Positions 6,093 to 15,187 of a stretch of 30,353 bases of DNA are shown in pieces. The first letter of the stretch is position 1. Every line of letters starts with the position of its first letter. A program made the translations under genes and the position numbers. The stretch is from CAZZGX01 sp964653715 (GTDB taxonomy: Bacteria > Patescibacteriota > Minisyncoccia > Ryanbacterales > GWA2-47-10b), in the NCBI GenBank assembly GCA_964653715.1, contig CAZZGX010000041.1, positions 1-30,353 on the forward strand, read 5' to 3'. Under the pieces are notes generated by a model. The model did no database searches. It was given only the letters and a program-made list of their open reading frames with translations, and was not told where the DNA came from.

Positions 6093-8232
6093 ATGCCTGC
6101 TCCCCGACAAGCTCTTTCGCTTCTTCGAACTTGAGCGAGATGATGCGGGAGATGGCGTCGGAACCCATGGTGACGCCATAGAGCGCGCCACATCGGCGCA
6201 TCGTTTCGCGATTGTGGGTGATGACAACGAGTTGAGATTTTTTTGAAAGGCGCTCGAGGAGGTCGCCATAACGCTGGGAATTTGCTTCATCGAGCGCCGC
6301 GTCGGTTTCGTCAAGCACAAGAAACGGCGGCGGATTTACGGAAGACATTGCAAAAAGAATCGCGATGGATGTGAGCGCGCGTTCGCCACCCGAAAGCATG
6401 TCAAGTGAGCGTAGGCGTTTTCGCGGCACGTCAAGCGTTATCTCTATCCCGCCCGGATCTTCTTCCTCTCCGTCAGCCGACGGATTCTTTACGGGCTTGC
6501 GATAGACAAGCGCCGCCTTTCCTCCGCCGAAAATATCTTGAAAAACGATATGAAATTCTTTATTAATTTTTTCAAGCCCCTTCTCAAATTTTTCTTTAAG
6601 CGTTGTTGAGAGCTCTTCCATGAGATCCTCGAGAGATTTTTTTGCTTTTTCAATATCCCCTTCTTCGCGCGCGAGAAACACATCACGCTCCGCAGTGTCT
6701 CTGTACTCTTTCACCACCGAGGTATCAATCCCTCCCGCTTCCTCAAGCTTAATGCGCAAACGATCGATCGCACGGAGTGCTGTTACACGCTCCAAATCTG
6801 TCGCGAACGCTTTACCGTCACCCAATTCCGATCGCGCGACTCCTATTTCCTGGATAAATTTTTGAAATTCGCTCCTGCGCGCGCTAAAACGCTCTTCCCC
6901 AAACTCAATCTCGCGAAGTTTCTTGGCAACAGTCTCATAGTCATGTTCGGCATCCCGAAGCTTGTGCTCCCGATCGCGAAGATCGGTCATGATATCCTCG
7001 CGGACTACCTCTTCTCCCTCTCGCTTTGCTTTAAGCTCTCTCATTTTGCCTTCGATCTCGCGAAGCTCCGCGCCAAGCTCACTTTTCTTAACGGCAAGAG
7101 CCTTGTCCGAACTCTCCGACTCTCCACTTGAAAACATCTTTACGATGCCCTCAAGACGCACTTTTATATCGTGAAGGCCGGATTTTAAGCTTTCAAAACT
7201 ATCTTTTGCCGCAAGTTCCCCTACATAGGAAAGCGTTTCGCGAAGTGTGTGCATAATTGCTGGAATCGGAACATCTCCTGCCACGTCACGCACGTGCGTC
7301 ATAATAAGCCCCTCAATCCTGCCGAGCTCGCGATCAAGCTCGCGGCGTTTTTCTTCAAGCTTCTCGATTTTTTTGTTTGTTTCAGATCGCACGGGAACAT
7401 GGGCAAACTCTTTCTCCTCTTTTTTAATCTCCTCCTGAAGCGTTTTAATAATATCTTCCCGTTCTTTTTTCAATTTCATAAGAGGCGCCTTTTCGGACTC
7501 CGATTTTTTCTCAAGTGCTACAATCGAGGTTGATTCATTTTTGGCATAGGCAAGCGTTTTTTCCTTGAGCTCGTCTCTATACTCTTCGTGCGCCTTCATT
7601 TTTTCAGCTTGAGAGCGCAAAAATTTAAGATGCGGCTGGATTTCCCGCCGTTGGACCTCTACCTGCTTCATATTCGTGGAAACTTCCGCCAGCTTTCGTG
7701 CGGCTTCGCGCGCCTTTATGTGGTATTCGCGAAGCCCAAGCGCCTCTTCCACCATCTCCTGCCGTTCAATGGGCGTGGACCACAAAATGCGATCGACCTC
7801 CCCTTGTGAGATTACGTGGTGCTGGGTTGAGCCAAGACCAACTTTTGACAAAAGCTCAAAAATATCTTTGAGGCGCACTGCCGAGCCGTTTAAAATATAT
7901 TCATTCGTTCCATCGCGAAGAACACGGCGCGAAATAATGACGTCATCAAATTCGAAGGGAAACTGTTTTTTTGAATTGTCGAAAACAAGCTTCACCCCCG
8001 CACGTCCAAGGCGCGAGGTTTTTTCCGAGCCATTGAAAATAAGATCCTCACCTCGTTTTCCCCGGAGCGATTTCATCGACTGCTCACCCAACACCCACCG
8101 AATCGCCTCAACAACATTTGACTTACCCGATCCATTGGGACCCACGACACCAGTAATCGGCGTGGGAAATTCAAAAATAGTCGTTTTCGCAAAAGATTTA
8201 AATCCCGAGAGTGAAAGACTCTTTAAATACAT
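6091..8232 (-). CDS. smc: Short SMC-family chromosome segregation ATPase
   Basis: A 713-aa SMC protein of chromosome organisation. Head elements are complete: Walker A GPNGSGKS (31-38), the Q-loop and QGEVDRIL block, the ABC signature LSGGERAL (from about 613) and Walker B FLVLDE (637-642). Two coiled-coil arms lie between. It is only about 60% of the usual length (around 1170 aa). The middle, about residues 310-385, has roughly 65 non-coil residues where a normal hinge domain has about 150-180, and I see no typical hinge motifs. The start at 8232 is chosen because MYLKSLSLSGFKSF is the family start; it is 1 nt after the rnc stop, so the genes are coupled, as often seen for rnc-smc. An AAGGA lies 13 nt upstream. 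Confidence 0.92.
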   Translation of the reverse strand: MYLKSLSLSGFKSFAKTTIFEFPTPITGVVGPNGSGKSNVVEAIRWVLGEQSMKSLRGKRGEDLIFNGSEKTSRLGRAGVKLVFDNSKKQFPFEFDDVIISRRVLRDGTNEYILNGSAVRLKDIFELLSKVGLGSTQHHVISQGEVDRILWSTPIERQEMVEEALGLREYHIKAREAARKLAEVSTNMKQVEVQRREIQPHLKFLRSQAEKMKAHEEYRDELKEKTLAYAKNESTSIVALEKKSESEKAPLMKLKKEREDIIKTLQEEIKKEEKEFAHVPVRSETNKKIEKLEEKRRELDRELGRIEGLIMTHVRDVAGDVPIPAIMHTLRETLSYVGELAAKDSFESLKSGLHDIKVRLEGIVKMFSSGESESSDKALAVKKSELGAELREIEGKMRELKAKREGEEVVREDIMTDLRDREHKLRDAEHDYETVAKKLREIEFGEERFSARRSEFQKFIQEIGVARSELGDGKAFATDLERVTALRAIDRLRIKLEEAGGIDTSVVKEYRDTAERDVFLAREEGDIEKAKKSLEDLMEELSTTLKEKFEKGLEKINKEFHIVFQDIFGGGKAALVYRKPVKNPSADGEEEDPGGIEITLDVPRKRLRSLDMLSGGERALTSIAILFAMSSVNPPPFLVLDETDAALDEANSQRYGDLLERLSKKSQLVVITHNRETMRRCGALYGVTMGSDAISRIISLKFEEAKELVGEQA

Positions 8233-8233
8233 G

Positions 8234-8929
8234 CTATTTAAGCCATCCTTTTTTCTCGAGCGCAGAGCGAGCGGCTTCAACTTCCGCCTCCTGTTTTGAA
8301 TGACCCGTCCCTTCGGCTACAAGTGTTGAACCAAGATAGACCCCTACCGAAAAGCGTTTCTGGTGATCAGGGCCAATTTCTCCTACGACGCGGTAGCTCG
8401 GCGTAACACCCAATTTCTCCTGTGCTTCTTCCTGAAACGTGCTTTTGGGATCCTTCCATAATTTTTTTTCAACCACCTCGCCAAGGCGTTCGAACAACGT
8501 GCGATCGATAAAAGATTCAGCCACAGCATAGCCTTGATCAAGATATGTGGCGCCCACGATCGCTTCATATGCGTTTGCCAAAATATAATGTCGCGCGCGG
8601 CCGGTGTCTTTGCGCTCTCCACGCGAAAGGAGAAGAAAATCATTGATATCCATGCTAGAGGCAACCGCGGCAAGCATTTCGGCATTCACAAGTGCCGCGC
8701 GAAGCGACGTCAGTTCCCCTTCGGGTTTTTCAGGATACAGGTCATAAAGACGCGCGGTACTAATCAATTCTAAAACCGCGTCTCCCAAAAATTCAAGGCG
8801 TTCGTTGTGCCCTACCTCAAAAGTTGGATTTTCGTTGAGATACGAGCGATGTGTAAGCGCCTGCAAAAGCAATTTTTTGTTTTTAAATGTGACCCTTAAT
8901 TTTTTCTCAAGCTTCGTAAAGTTTGTCAT
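8234..8929 (-). CDS. rnc: Ribonuclease III
   Basis: A 231-aa double-strand-specific endoribonuclease for rRNA and mRNA processing. The catalytic signature HNERLEFLGDAVLE is intact, as is the second metal-binding block LANAYEAIVGATYLD. A C-terminal dsRNA-binding domain (about residues 158-229: KSTFQEEAQEKLGVTPSY through SKQEAEVEAARSALE) is present. Full length for the family. It overlaps the upstream nusB-nudix gene by ATGA and is followed at once by smc. The hairpins in the rRNA leader in this window are natural substrates. Confidence 0.97.
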   Translation of the reverse strand: MTNFTKLEKKLRVTFKNKKLLLQALTHRSYLNENPTFEVGHNERLEFLGDAVLELISTARLYDLYPEKPEGELTSLRAALVNAEMLAAVASSMDINDFLLLSRGERKDTGRARHYILANAYEAIVGATYLDQGYAVAESFIDRTLFERLGEVVEKKLWKDPKSTFQEEAQEKLGVTPSYRVVGEIGPDHQKRFSVGVYLGSTLVAEGTGHSKQEAEVEAARSALEKKGWLK

Positions 8930-9795
8930 ATCGTGGTGAAAATCACTCTAATATCTTCGTACATCTTAAGCGAAGAAATTTCATCTTTTTTAAACCAACG
9001 TGCATCATCAAGCCCGCCCGAAACTTTCAGATGCAACTCTGTGTCAGTAGTCGTTCCCAAAAAATAGACGACGCGCCGCCGAAGAGCCCCTTTTTCTGGA
9101 TCATGCGCCACATATTGGTTTTCGCAAAGCTTATCAGAAAGCTCAAGATGCTTGAACCCAAGCTCGAGCATCACCGCGCGCTTGGCACCTTCTTTTTCAT
9201 CTTCTTCTTCTGTGATCCGTCCTTTAGGAAGCGTCCAGTAGCCAAACGCATCGTGCACGAGTGCTATGTGTGTTTTTTCGGGCAAGCGTAAAACGACCGC
9301 GCCTCCGCGCCGCTCAAGCGGCAGTTTTTCAACCTCATCTGGGTTGTATTTTTTTGATGATTCGTCTTTACCAGGCTCCCCGAGCTCGCGGTAGACCGTG
9401 CCCAAGACCCCGTTTACAAACTTTCCAGAATTTTCACCGCCAAAGGTTTTAGCAAGTTCAATCGCCTCGTTGATCGCAACCTTGGGGGGAACATCTTTGT
9501 AATTGCCGAATAAAAGTTCCCAAAGGCCAATCCGAAGCACATTGCGATCCACAATCGCAATTTTTTCAAGCGGCCATTCGGGAGCCGCGTTTCGAATGAT
9601 GGCATCAATCTCCGTGTGTTTTGAGACAACATTTTGCACCAATGTGTAGGCAAACTCCTTGTTCTCAAGACCCGGCCCAAATTCATCTACAATCCGATCG
9701 ATAATAGGACGGATAAATTCCGATTTCTGCCCCGAAAAATCCCATTCGTAGAGGGACTGCATCGCCAGAGACCGAGCCAGATGCCTTGATGCCAT
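8926..9795 (-). CDS. nusB: NusB-Nudix fusion protein
   Basis: A 289-aa protein with two domains. Residues 1-138 are NusB, the antitermination factor that binds boxA RNA with NusE (SRHLARSLAMQSLYEWD; EKIAIVDRNVLRIGLWELL; VAINEAIELAKTFGGENSGKFVNGVL). After a charged linker, residues about 162-289 form a Nudix hydrolase fold (GGAVVLRL, GYWTLPKGRI, DDARWF). The Nudix box is degenerate: Gly192, Glu198, Arg206, Glu211 and Gly213 fit GX5EX7REUXEEXGU, but the Glu positions 207 and 210 are Ala and Leu, so metal-dependent hydrolysis may be lost. No frameshift is involved; the frame is open throughout. The normal NusB length is about 140 aa. It lies in the rnhB-rpmF-nusB-rnc-smc run and overlaps rnc by 4 bp. 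Confidence 0.93.
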   Translation of the reverse strand: MASRHLARSLAMQSLYEWDFSGQKSEFIRPIIDRIVDEFGPGLENKEFAYTLVQNVVSKHTEIDAIIRNAAPEWPLEKIAIVDRNVLRIGLWELLFGNYKDVPPKVAINEAIELAKTFGGENSGKFVNGVLGTVYRELGEPGKDESSKKYNPDEVEKLPLERRGGAVVLRLPEKTHIALVHDAFGYWTLPKGRITEEEDEKEGAKRAVMLELGFKHLELSDKLCENQYVAHDPEKGALRRRVVYFLGTTTDTELHLKVSGGLDDARWFKKDEISSLKMYEDIRVIFTTI

Positions 9796-9833
9796 ACTAT
9801 TTTTGTGTAAAAGAACGAATCCTTACTATAAAA

Positions 9834-10115
9834 TTATTTCTTTGAAAGAGCTGCGGCATCAAGTGGTTTTTCGCGTGCCGAGTTCTCTTCCTGATCGCGG
9901 AGTTCTTTTTCCTTTTTTTTCTTTTCTTTTTTGGTTAATTTTTTAAGAACATCGACCACCTGCCGTCCTGCGTACTGCCCGCAGTTGACGCACATTGCAT
10001 GGAGACGGATTTTAAAACCGCAATTGGCACATTGCGTAAGGGAAATCGCCTGAAGCGCATGATGCGATCTCCGGTTTCCCGTATGAGAGCGGGTATGCCG
10101 CATTCGGACTGTCAT
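9834..10115 (-). CDS. rpmF: 50S ribosomal protein L32
   Basis: A 93-aa bL32 with N-terminal MTVRMRHTRSHTGNRRSHHA and a zinc-binding pair of CXXC motifs (CANC, CVNC), so it is the zinc-containing form. The C-terminal part, about residues 55-93, is a Lys/Glu-rich tail (LTKKEKKKKEKELRDQEE) not found in the standard ~57-aa protein. The start is chosen at 10115 by the family N-terminus; a -10-like TATGGT upstream would leave only about 5 nt of leader. It lies 27 bp after the rnhB stop. Confidence 0.93.
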   Translation of the reverse strand: MTVRMRHTRSHTGNRRSHHALQAISLTQCANCGFKIRLHAMCVNCGQYAGRQVVDVLKKLTKKEKKKKEKELRDQEENSAREKPLDAAALSKK

Positions 10116-10142
10116 ATAATGAAGATACCATACTCCCACGCT

Positions 10143-10739
10143 CTAGGCAACTAAAATGATATTTCTGCAAAAAGATTTTCTGTGAATTTGTGAGAGGCCA
10201 TGCTTCTCGATTGCCCGCCTGTGAGCAAGCGTCCCGTAACCCTTGTGTTGTGCAAATCCATAGCGGGGATATTTTCTATCAAACCGTATCATCATCCTGT
10301 CGCGCGTCACTTTAGCGATAATAGACGCGGCAGCAATCAGCGGGATTTTCTCGTCTCCTTTGATGATCGTTTGCTGATGATATGTGGCAGGAGCAAAGAG
10401 ACCCCCGTCGAGCAAAACTTCTCGTGGTGTCGGATTAAATTTTTGAAGCAGCTGAGCGACAGCGTAACGCGATGCAAAACCCAATCTGCGCTTGTCAATC
10501 ATCGTATGAGAAATCGTTATATACTTACAAATTCCGTGCTCCATCAAAAGCGCGTACCATGCCTCGCGCGCTTTTGGGGTTAATTGTTTCGAATCTCGAA
10601 TGCCTCGCAAAAATCGTGGCCGAATCCCCGCAACACCCGCTACAATCATCGGCCCCGCCAAAGGACCCCGCCCCGCCTCATCGATGCCAACGACAATCCG
10701 CCCATGGCGGATTTCGCTTCGCTCAACTTTTCTGTTCAT
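10143..10739 (-). CDS. rnhB: Ribonuclease HII
   Basis: A 198-aa enzyme that removes ribonucleotides from DNA-RNA hybrids. Conserved catalytic blocks: VVGIDEAGRGPLAGP (Asp-Glu pair), RDSKQL, and AAASIIAKVTRDRMM. It is full length. The start at 10739 places about 12 residues before the first block and leaves 23 bp to the divergent dnaE start; a longer in-frame extension would run into dnaE. It heads the minus-strand run that continues with rpmF. A -10-like TATCGT ends just before the ATG, so it may have a very short leader. Confidence 0.96.
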   Translation of the reverse strand: MNRKVERSEIRHGRIVVGIDEAGRGPLAGPMIVAGVAGIRPRFLRGIRDSKQLTPKAREAWYALLMEHGICKYITISHTMIDKRRLGFASRYAVAQLLQKFNPTPREVLLDGGLFAPATYHQQTIIKGDEKIPLIAAASIIAKVTRDRMMIRFDRKYPRYGFAQHKGYGTLAHRRAIEKHGLSQIHRKSFCRNIILVA

Positions 10740-10756
10740 CTTCTTTACGATACAAT
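10728..10756 (+). promoter_or_regulatory. dnaE promoter, leaderless arrangement
   Basis: TACAAT (10751-10756) is followed by exactly 6 nt and then GTG at 10763, so +1 would be the G of the start codon. The -35 is weak (TTTTCT, 10728-10733, 17-nt spacing) and lies in the start of rnhB. There is no Shine-Dalgarno. Confidence 0.55.
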
Positions 10757-10762
10757 AAGCCT

Positions 10763-13700
10763 GTGAAATTCGTCCATCTCCACGTACATTCGCATTACTC
10801 ACTCTTAGACGGTCTCTCAAAAATTGACGCGCTTGTGGCAAAAGCGGTGGAGCTCGGTATGGAAGCGTTAGCGCTCACCGATCATGGAAATCTTTACGGC
10901 GCGATTGAATTTTACCAAAAAGCAACCAAAGCCGGCATCAAGCCGATTCTCGGGATTGAAACATATGTCGCGAGAAGATCCCGTTTTGACAAAGTCGCGG
11001 GAATCGATGACAAACGCTATCATTTGACACTTCTCGCGATTTCTATGGAAGGCTGGAAAAATTTGATTAAGCTCGCAACCGAGGCAAACCTTGACGGCTT
11101 CTATTATAAGCCGCGGATTGACAAGGAGCTTTTGCGAAAATACTCGCGAGGACTTGTCGCTCTCTCGGGCTGCATGTCGGGAGAAATTCCACAAGCGCTC
11201 CTTTCAAATCAACCCGAACGCGCGAAAGAGTTGCTCGGTATCTATCAAGAAATTCTCGGGAAAGAAAACTTTTTCATCGAGCTCTCGCATCATCCTAATA
11301 TACCGGGACATGAAAAACTTCAAAAAAGTCTCCGTGAATTTGCGGCGCGTACCGGAACGCCAGTTGTCGCAACCCAAGATGTCCATTACTTGGAAACGGA
11401 AGATGCCGACGCGCAGGACGTCTTGCTCGCGGTCCAAACCAATTCAAAACTTGATGATGAAGACCGGCTGACGATGAAAAGCGATAATTTCTCACTGCGA
11501 AGCGCGGATGAGATGACGAAACTTTTTGAGGATATCCCCGACGCGATTCAAAATACGGTGCGGATTGCCGAGCGAGCAAATGTCCAAATCGAACTTGGCG
11601 TTCTCCAACTTCCCCAGTATCCCTTGCCCGCGGGAGAAACTGCGAACTCATATCTTGAAAAGCTGACGATGCAAAATCTTGAAAAACGCTATCCAGATGC
11701 GTCGAAAGATGTCCAAGATCGCCTCCGCTATGAGCTCGACGTCATAGAAAAATCGGGTTTTACGGAATATTTTCTTATCGTATCGGATTTCGTCAACTGG
11801 GCAAAGTCAAAAAATATTGTTGTGGGGCCAGGACGCGGCTCGGCCGTGGGATCACTCGTTGTCTATGTGCTCGGTATTACAAACGTGGATCCCATAAAAT
11901 ATAATCTCCTTTTTGAACGCTTTATGAATCCCGAGCGCATCAGCCATCCCGACATAGATCTCGACTTTGCCGACACCCGGAGAGACGAAGTATTGCTTTA
12001 TGTATCTGAAAAATACGGCAAAGATCACGTAGCACAAATTATCACCTTTGGAACCATGGCTGCGCGCGCGGCTATTCGGGACGCAGGGCGGGCGCTCGCT
12101 TTCTCATACGACTTTTGCGACCGCCTAGCAAAAATGATTCCTTTTAATCCAAACCAAGGACAAAAAGAAAATTACCTCCGAGAGTGCCTCAAGCATGTGG
12201 CCGAACTTCGTGAATCATATGAACGAAATGCCGACACCAAAAAATTGATCGATGCGGCAATTCGCCTCGAGGGCGTCGTACGACACGCTTCCACTCACGC
12301 CTGCGCCGTGGTTATCACGCGAGACCCGCTCACGGCCATCGTACCTCTCCAGTACGCCACGGGACAGGAAGACAAAAAAGAATCTGTCGTGACACAATTT
12401 GAAATGCACGCGATTGAAGATCTTGGTCTTTTGAAAATGGATTTTCTCGGACTTTCAAACCTCTCGATCATTGAGGAGACAATTAAACGCGTCAAAGCAC
12501 TCTCGAAAATAGACATTGATATAGATACGCTTCCCGTTGACGATCCGAAGGTTTTCAAAACGCTTGCTTTGGGGAAAACAGTGGGAGTCTTCCAACTTGA
12601 GGGATCCGGCATGACACGTTTTCTCAAAGAACTCAAACCAACCAATATCGAAGATATTATCGCCATGATCTCGCTCTATCGCCCAGGAACACTGGACGCG
12701 GGCATGATCCCCCACTACATCGCGCGAAAACATGGCAAAGAACCCGTAGAATACCTTCACCCGAAACTCCAGCCGATTCTCGCCCCAACCTATGGCATCA
12801 TGATCTACCAAGAACAGCTGATGCAAGCCGCGCGAGCGTTAGCTGGCTTTACGCTTCCGCAAGCGGATACGCTCCGAAAAGCAATCGGAAAAAAAATCAA
12901 AAAATTGCTCAACGAACAAAAAGAGAAACTCGTCGAAGGTATCATCGAGACGGTTGGTTCGCGTCGCGTGGCAGACGAGTTCTGGCGCCTTGTTGAGCCC
13001 TTTGCGCGCTACGGCTTCAACCGCTCGCATGCGGCAGGATATGCTATGATTGCCTATCAAACCGCTTGGCTCAAGACCTATTATCCGACAGAGTTTATGA
13101 CCTCACTTCTCAATGCGGATTCAAAAAATATCGACCGGATCGCGTTTCTTGTGGGAGTTGCGGCTGCCGAGGGTATACAGATACTCCCGCCAAACGTCAA
13201 CGAATCCCGCGCCGGATTTACCGTAACGGGAGAAAAAACTATCCGCTTTGGGCTCGCGGCTATTAAAAATGTCGGACATAATATTGTTTCTATAATAGTA
13301 GAAGAGCGAGACACAAGAGGTCCATTTACGTCAATCACTGACTTCATCGATCGAATCTGGACGAAAGATCTCAATAAAAAATCTCTCGAAGCGCTCACAA
13401 AATCCGGCGCGCTCGATTCGTTTGGAGAACGCAACCAAATTCTCTCAAATATGGATAGAATTCTTGAATACTCGCGCGAGCTTCATGCTCAGGCAAAAGA
13501 GCAAAATTCGCTCTTTGGGCTCCTCGCGGATAAAACTTCACTCCCGGGGCTCACGCTCAAAACAATGCCTGTGGCAGGAAACGACGACAAGCTTAAATGG
13601 GAAAAGGAACTTCTGGGACTATATGTCTCCGGGCATCCGCTTCAAAAATTTGAAAAGATGATGGGCGCTTCAAAATCTATCAAGCTCTTGAAAGAAAAAA

Positions 13701-13957
13701 TAACGAGTCAAAATGTCCGCATCTATTGCATGCTCACAGAGGTCAAGCGTATTTTGACAAAGAAGGGTGATCCTATGGTATTCTTGAAACTACAAGACCG
13801 TTCGGATGAAATTGAGGGAGTGGCCTTCCCGCGAACACTCGAACTCTACGGCCACTTGCTCACACCAGACCGCTATGTATTGATTGAAGGCAAGCTAAAC
13901 ACCCGAAACGGCGTCCCCAGCATTATTTGCAATAAGATAGAAGAACTGACTGCTTAA
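10763..13957 (+). CDS. dnaE: DNA polymerase III alpha subunit
   Basis: A 1064-aa replicative polymerase. In order: PHP domain (HLHVHSHYSLLDG at residues 5-17), polymerase core with GPGRGSAVGSLV and the catalytic Asp block HPDIDLDFADTRRDEV (about residues 393-408), fingers region with YGIMIYQEQLMQ and FNRSHAAGYAMIAYQTAWLK, a helix-hairpin-helix region, a QNSLFG sequence near residue 914 that fits a sliding-clamp-binding motif, and a C-terminal OB fold (MVFLKLQDRSDEIEGVAFP). The GTG start at 10763 is chosen because the PHP domain starts there; upstream in-frame sequence overlaps rnhB. About 100 residues shorter than the E. coli subunit, mainly at the C-terminus. thrS starts 1 nt after its stop, so they are co-transcribed. 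Confidence 0.97.
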   Translation: MKFVHLHVHSHYSLLDGLSKIDALVAKAVELGMEALALTDHGNLYGAIEFYQKATKAGIKPILGIETYVARRSRFDKVAGIDDKRYHLTLLAISMEGWKNLIKLATEANLDGFYYKPRIDKELLRKYSRGLVALSGCMSGEIPQALLSNQPERAKELLGIYQEILGKENFFIELSHHPNIPGHEKLQKSLREFAARTGTPVVATQDVHYLETEDADAQDVLLAVQTNSKLDDEDRLTMKSDNFSLRSADEMTKLFEDIPDAIQNTVRIAERANVQIELGVLQLPQYPLPAGETANSYLEKLTMQNLEKRYPDASKDVQDRLRYELDVIEKSGFTEYFLIVSDFVNWAKSKNIVVGPGRGSAVGSLVVYVLGITNVDPIKYNLLFERFMNPERISHPDIDLDFADTRRDEVLLYVSEKYGKDHVAQIITFGTMAARAAIRDAGRALAFSYDFCDRLAKMIPFNPNQGQKENYLRECLKHVAELRESYERNADTKKLIDAAIRLEGVVRHASTHACAVVITRDPLTAIVPLQYATGQEDKKESVVTQFEMHAIEDLGLLKMDFLGLSNLSIIEETIKRVKALSKIDIDIDTLPVDDPKVFKTLALGKTVGVFQLEGSGMTRFLKELKPTNIEDIIAMISLYRPGTLDAGMIPHYIARKHGKEPVEYLHPKLQPILAPTYGIMIYQEQLMQAARALAGFTLPQADTLRKAIGKKIKKLLNEQKEKLVEGIIETVGSRRVADEFWRLVEPFARYGFNRSHAAGYAMIAYQTAWLKTYYPTEFMTSLLNADSKNIDRIAFLVGVAAAEGIQILPPNVNESRAGFTVTGEKTIRFGLAAIKNVGHNIVSIIVEERDTRGPFTSITDFIDRIWTKDLNKKSLEALTKSGALDSFGERNQILSNMDRILEYSRELHAQAKEQNSLFGLLADKTSLPGLTLKTMPVAGNDDKLKWEKELLGLYVSGHPLQKFEKMMGASKSIKLLKEKITSQNVRIYCMLTEVKRILTKKGDPMVFLKLQDRSDEIEGVAFPRTLELYGHLLTPDRYVLIEGKLNTRNGVPSIICNKIEELTA

Positions 13958-13958
13958 A

Positions 13959-15155
13959 ATGAATCAAGAACTCTCTGACAATGACCATCGCGTATTGGGT
14001 CAAAAACTTGATCTTTTTTCGTTCCACGAGATTGCTCCCGGGGCTCCTTTTTGGCACCCGAAAGGAATGATAGTGTTTCGCGAACTTGAAAGTTACGCGA
14101 GACGCATCAACGATCGAGAAAGATACGCGGAAATCTCGACGCCTATTATGGTAAAAAAGGATGTTTTCGAAAAATCGGGCCACTGGGAACACTTCCAAGA
14201 CAATCTGTTTTGGTTCAAAAACCACCGAGATAAAAATGAAACACTCGTATTAAAACCCATGAACTGCCCGGAAAGCACCTATGTATACAATGCAACCGTG
14301 CGCAGCTACCGGGATCTGCCACTTAGGCTTGCGGAACTGGGAAGACTGCACCGCAATGAACTTTCAGGAACACTGGGTGGCATGTTTCGAGTGCGGCAAA
14401 TAACGATGGATGATGCTCATATTTTTGTTAAAAAAGAAGATGCCGAGGAAGAAATTGTGCGTGTTCTTAGAATCATCAAAGATTTTTACTCAATGTTTGG
14501 ATTTGACACGACATACTATTTGGCAACGCGGCCCGAAAAAGCTCTTGGTGAGCACTCCCAATGGGATCTTGCCGAGAAGGCCCTCGAGAACGCGCTCAAA
14601 AAAAGTGAAATAGAGTACAGTATCTCAAAAGGAGAGGGGGCATTTTACGGACCGAAAATAGAAGTACATATTAAAGATTCGCAACAGAGAGACTGGCAGA
14701 TGGGCACGGTACAGCTTGACCTTGTAATGCTTCCTGAAAAATTTGATTTAGCGTATATCGACGAGGATGGCAAAAAGCAAAAACCATGGGTAATCCATCG
14801 CGCCATTTTTGGTTCTTTTGAACGTTTTATCGGTATTCTTCTTGAACATACAAAAGGAGCGCTTCCTCTGTGGCTCGCCCCTCTGCAAGTAAAGATTTTG
14901 GCGATCAATGAGAAAGTTTCGGCATACGCAGAGGATATCGGCGAAAAACTCGCCGCAGAAAATGTCCGTTTTGAGCTTGATCTTCGTAACGAATCAATCG
15001 GCAAAAAAATCCGCGAAGCGGAGATGCAAAAAATCCCCTACCTCCTTGTCGTGGGCGACAAGGAAGCGGAAAATAGGTCTGTGAGTATTCGTGAACGCGG
15101 CAAAGGAGATCTCGGCTCCAAATCCATCGAAGAATTTCTCAACATCCTGAAATAA
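13959..15155 (+). CDS. thrS: Threonyl-tRNA synthetase lacking TGS and editing domains
   Basis: A 398-aa class II synthetase that charges tRNA(Thr). The protein starts directly at the catalytic core (DHRVLGQKLDLF, APGAPFWHPKGM). Zinc ligands match: Cys in KPMNCPES, His in TMDDAHIF, and His in WVIHRAIFGSFERFIG. Motif 2 is RLAELGRLHRNELSGTLGGMFRVRQ. The C-terminal anticodon-binding domain (from about residue 300, WLAPLQVKILAINE) is present. Usual ThrRS is about 640 aa; the missing N-terminal 240 residues include the TGS domain and the N2 domain that hydrolyses Ser-tRNA(Thr). The start is fixed by the dnaE stop one base upstream. Confidence 0.96.
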   Translation: MNQELSDNDHRVLGQKLDLFSFHEIAPGAPFWHPKGMIVFRELESYARRINDRERYAEISTPIMVKKDVFEKSGHWEHFQDNLFWFKNHRDKNETLVLKPMNCPESTYVYNATVRSYRDLPLRLAELGRLHRNELSGTLGGMFRVRQITMDDAHIFVKKEDAEEEIVRVLRIIKDFYSMFGFDTTYYLATRPEKALGEHSQWDLAEKALENALKKSEIEYSISKGEGAFYGPKIEVHIKDSQQRDWQMGTVQLDLVMLPEKFDLAYIDEDGKKQKPWVIHRAIFGSFERFIGILLEHTKGALPLWLAPLQVKILAINEKVSAYAEDIGEKLAAENVRFELDLRNESIGKKIREAEMQKIPYLLVVGDKEAENRSVSIRERGKGDLGSKSIEEFLNILK

Positions 15156-15176
15156 AAAAACCGCCCAGTTGGGCGG
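15154..15176 (-). terminator. Terminator between thrS and the LysM gene
   Basis: CCGCCCA-GT-TGGGCGG (15161-15176). On the minus strand it is followed at once by TTTTTTT (15154-15160), ending the LysM gene. On the plus strand only scattered Ts follow, so it is weaker for thrS. Confidence 0.88.
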
Positions 15177-15187
15177 ATTCTTCAGTT

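Noticed and set aside
10472..10762. N-terminal extension of DnaE by 97 codons
   Set aside because: It overlaps most of the conserved rnhB on the other strand, and the PHP domain starts at 10763.
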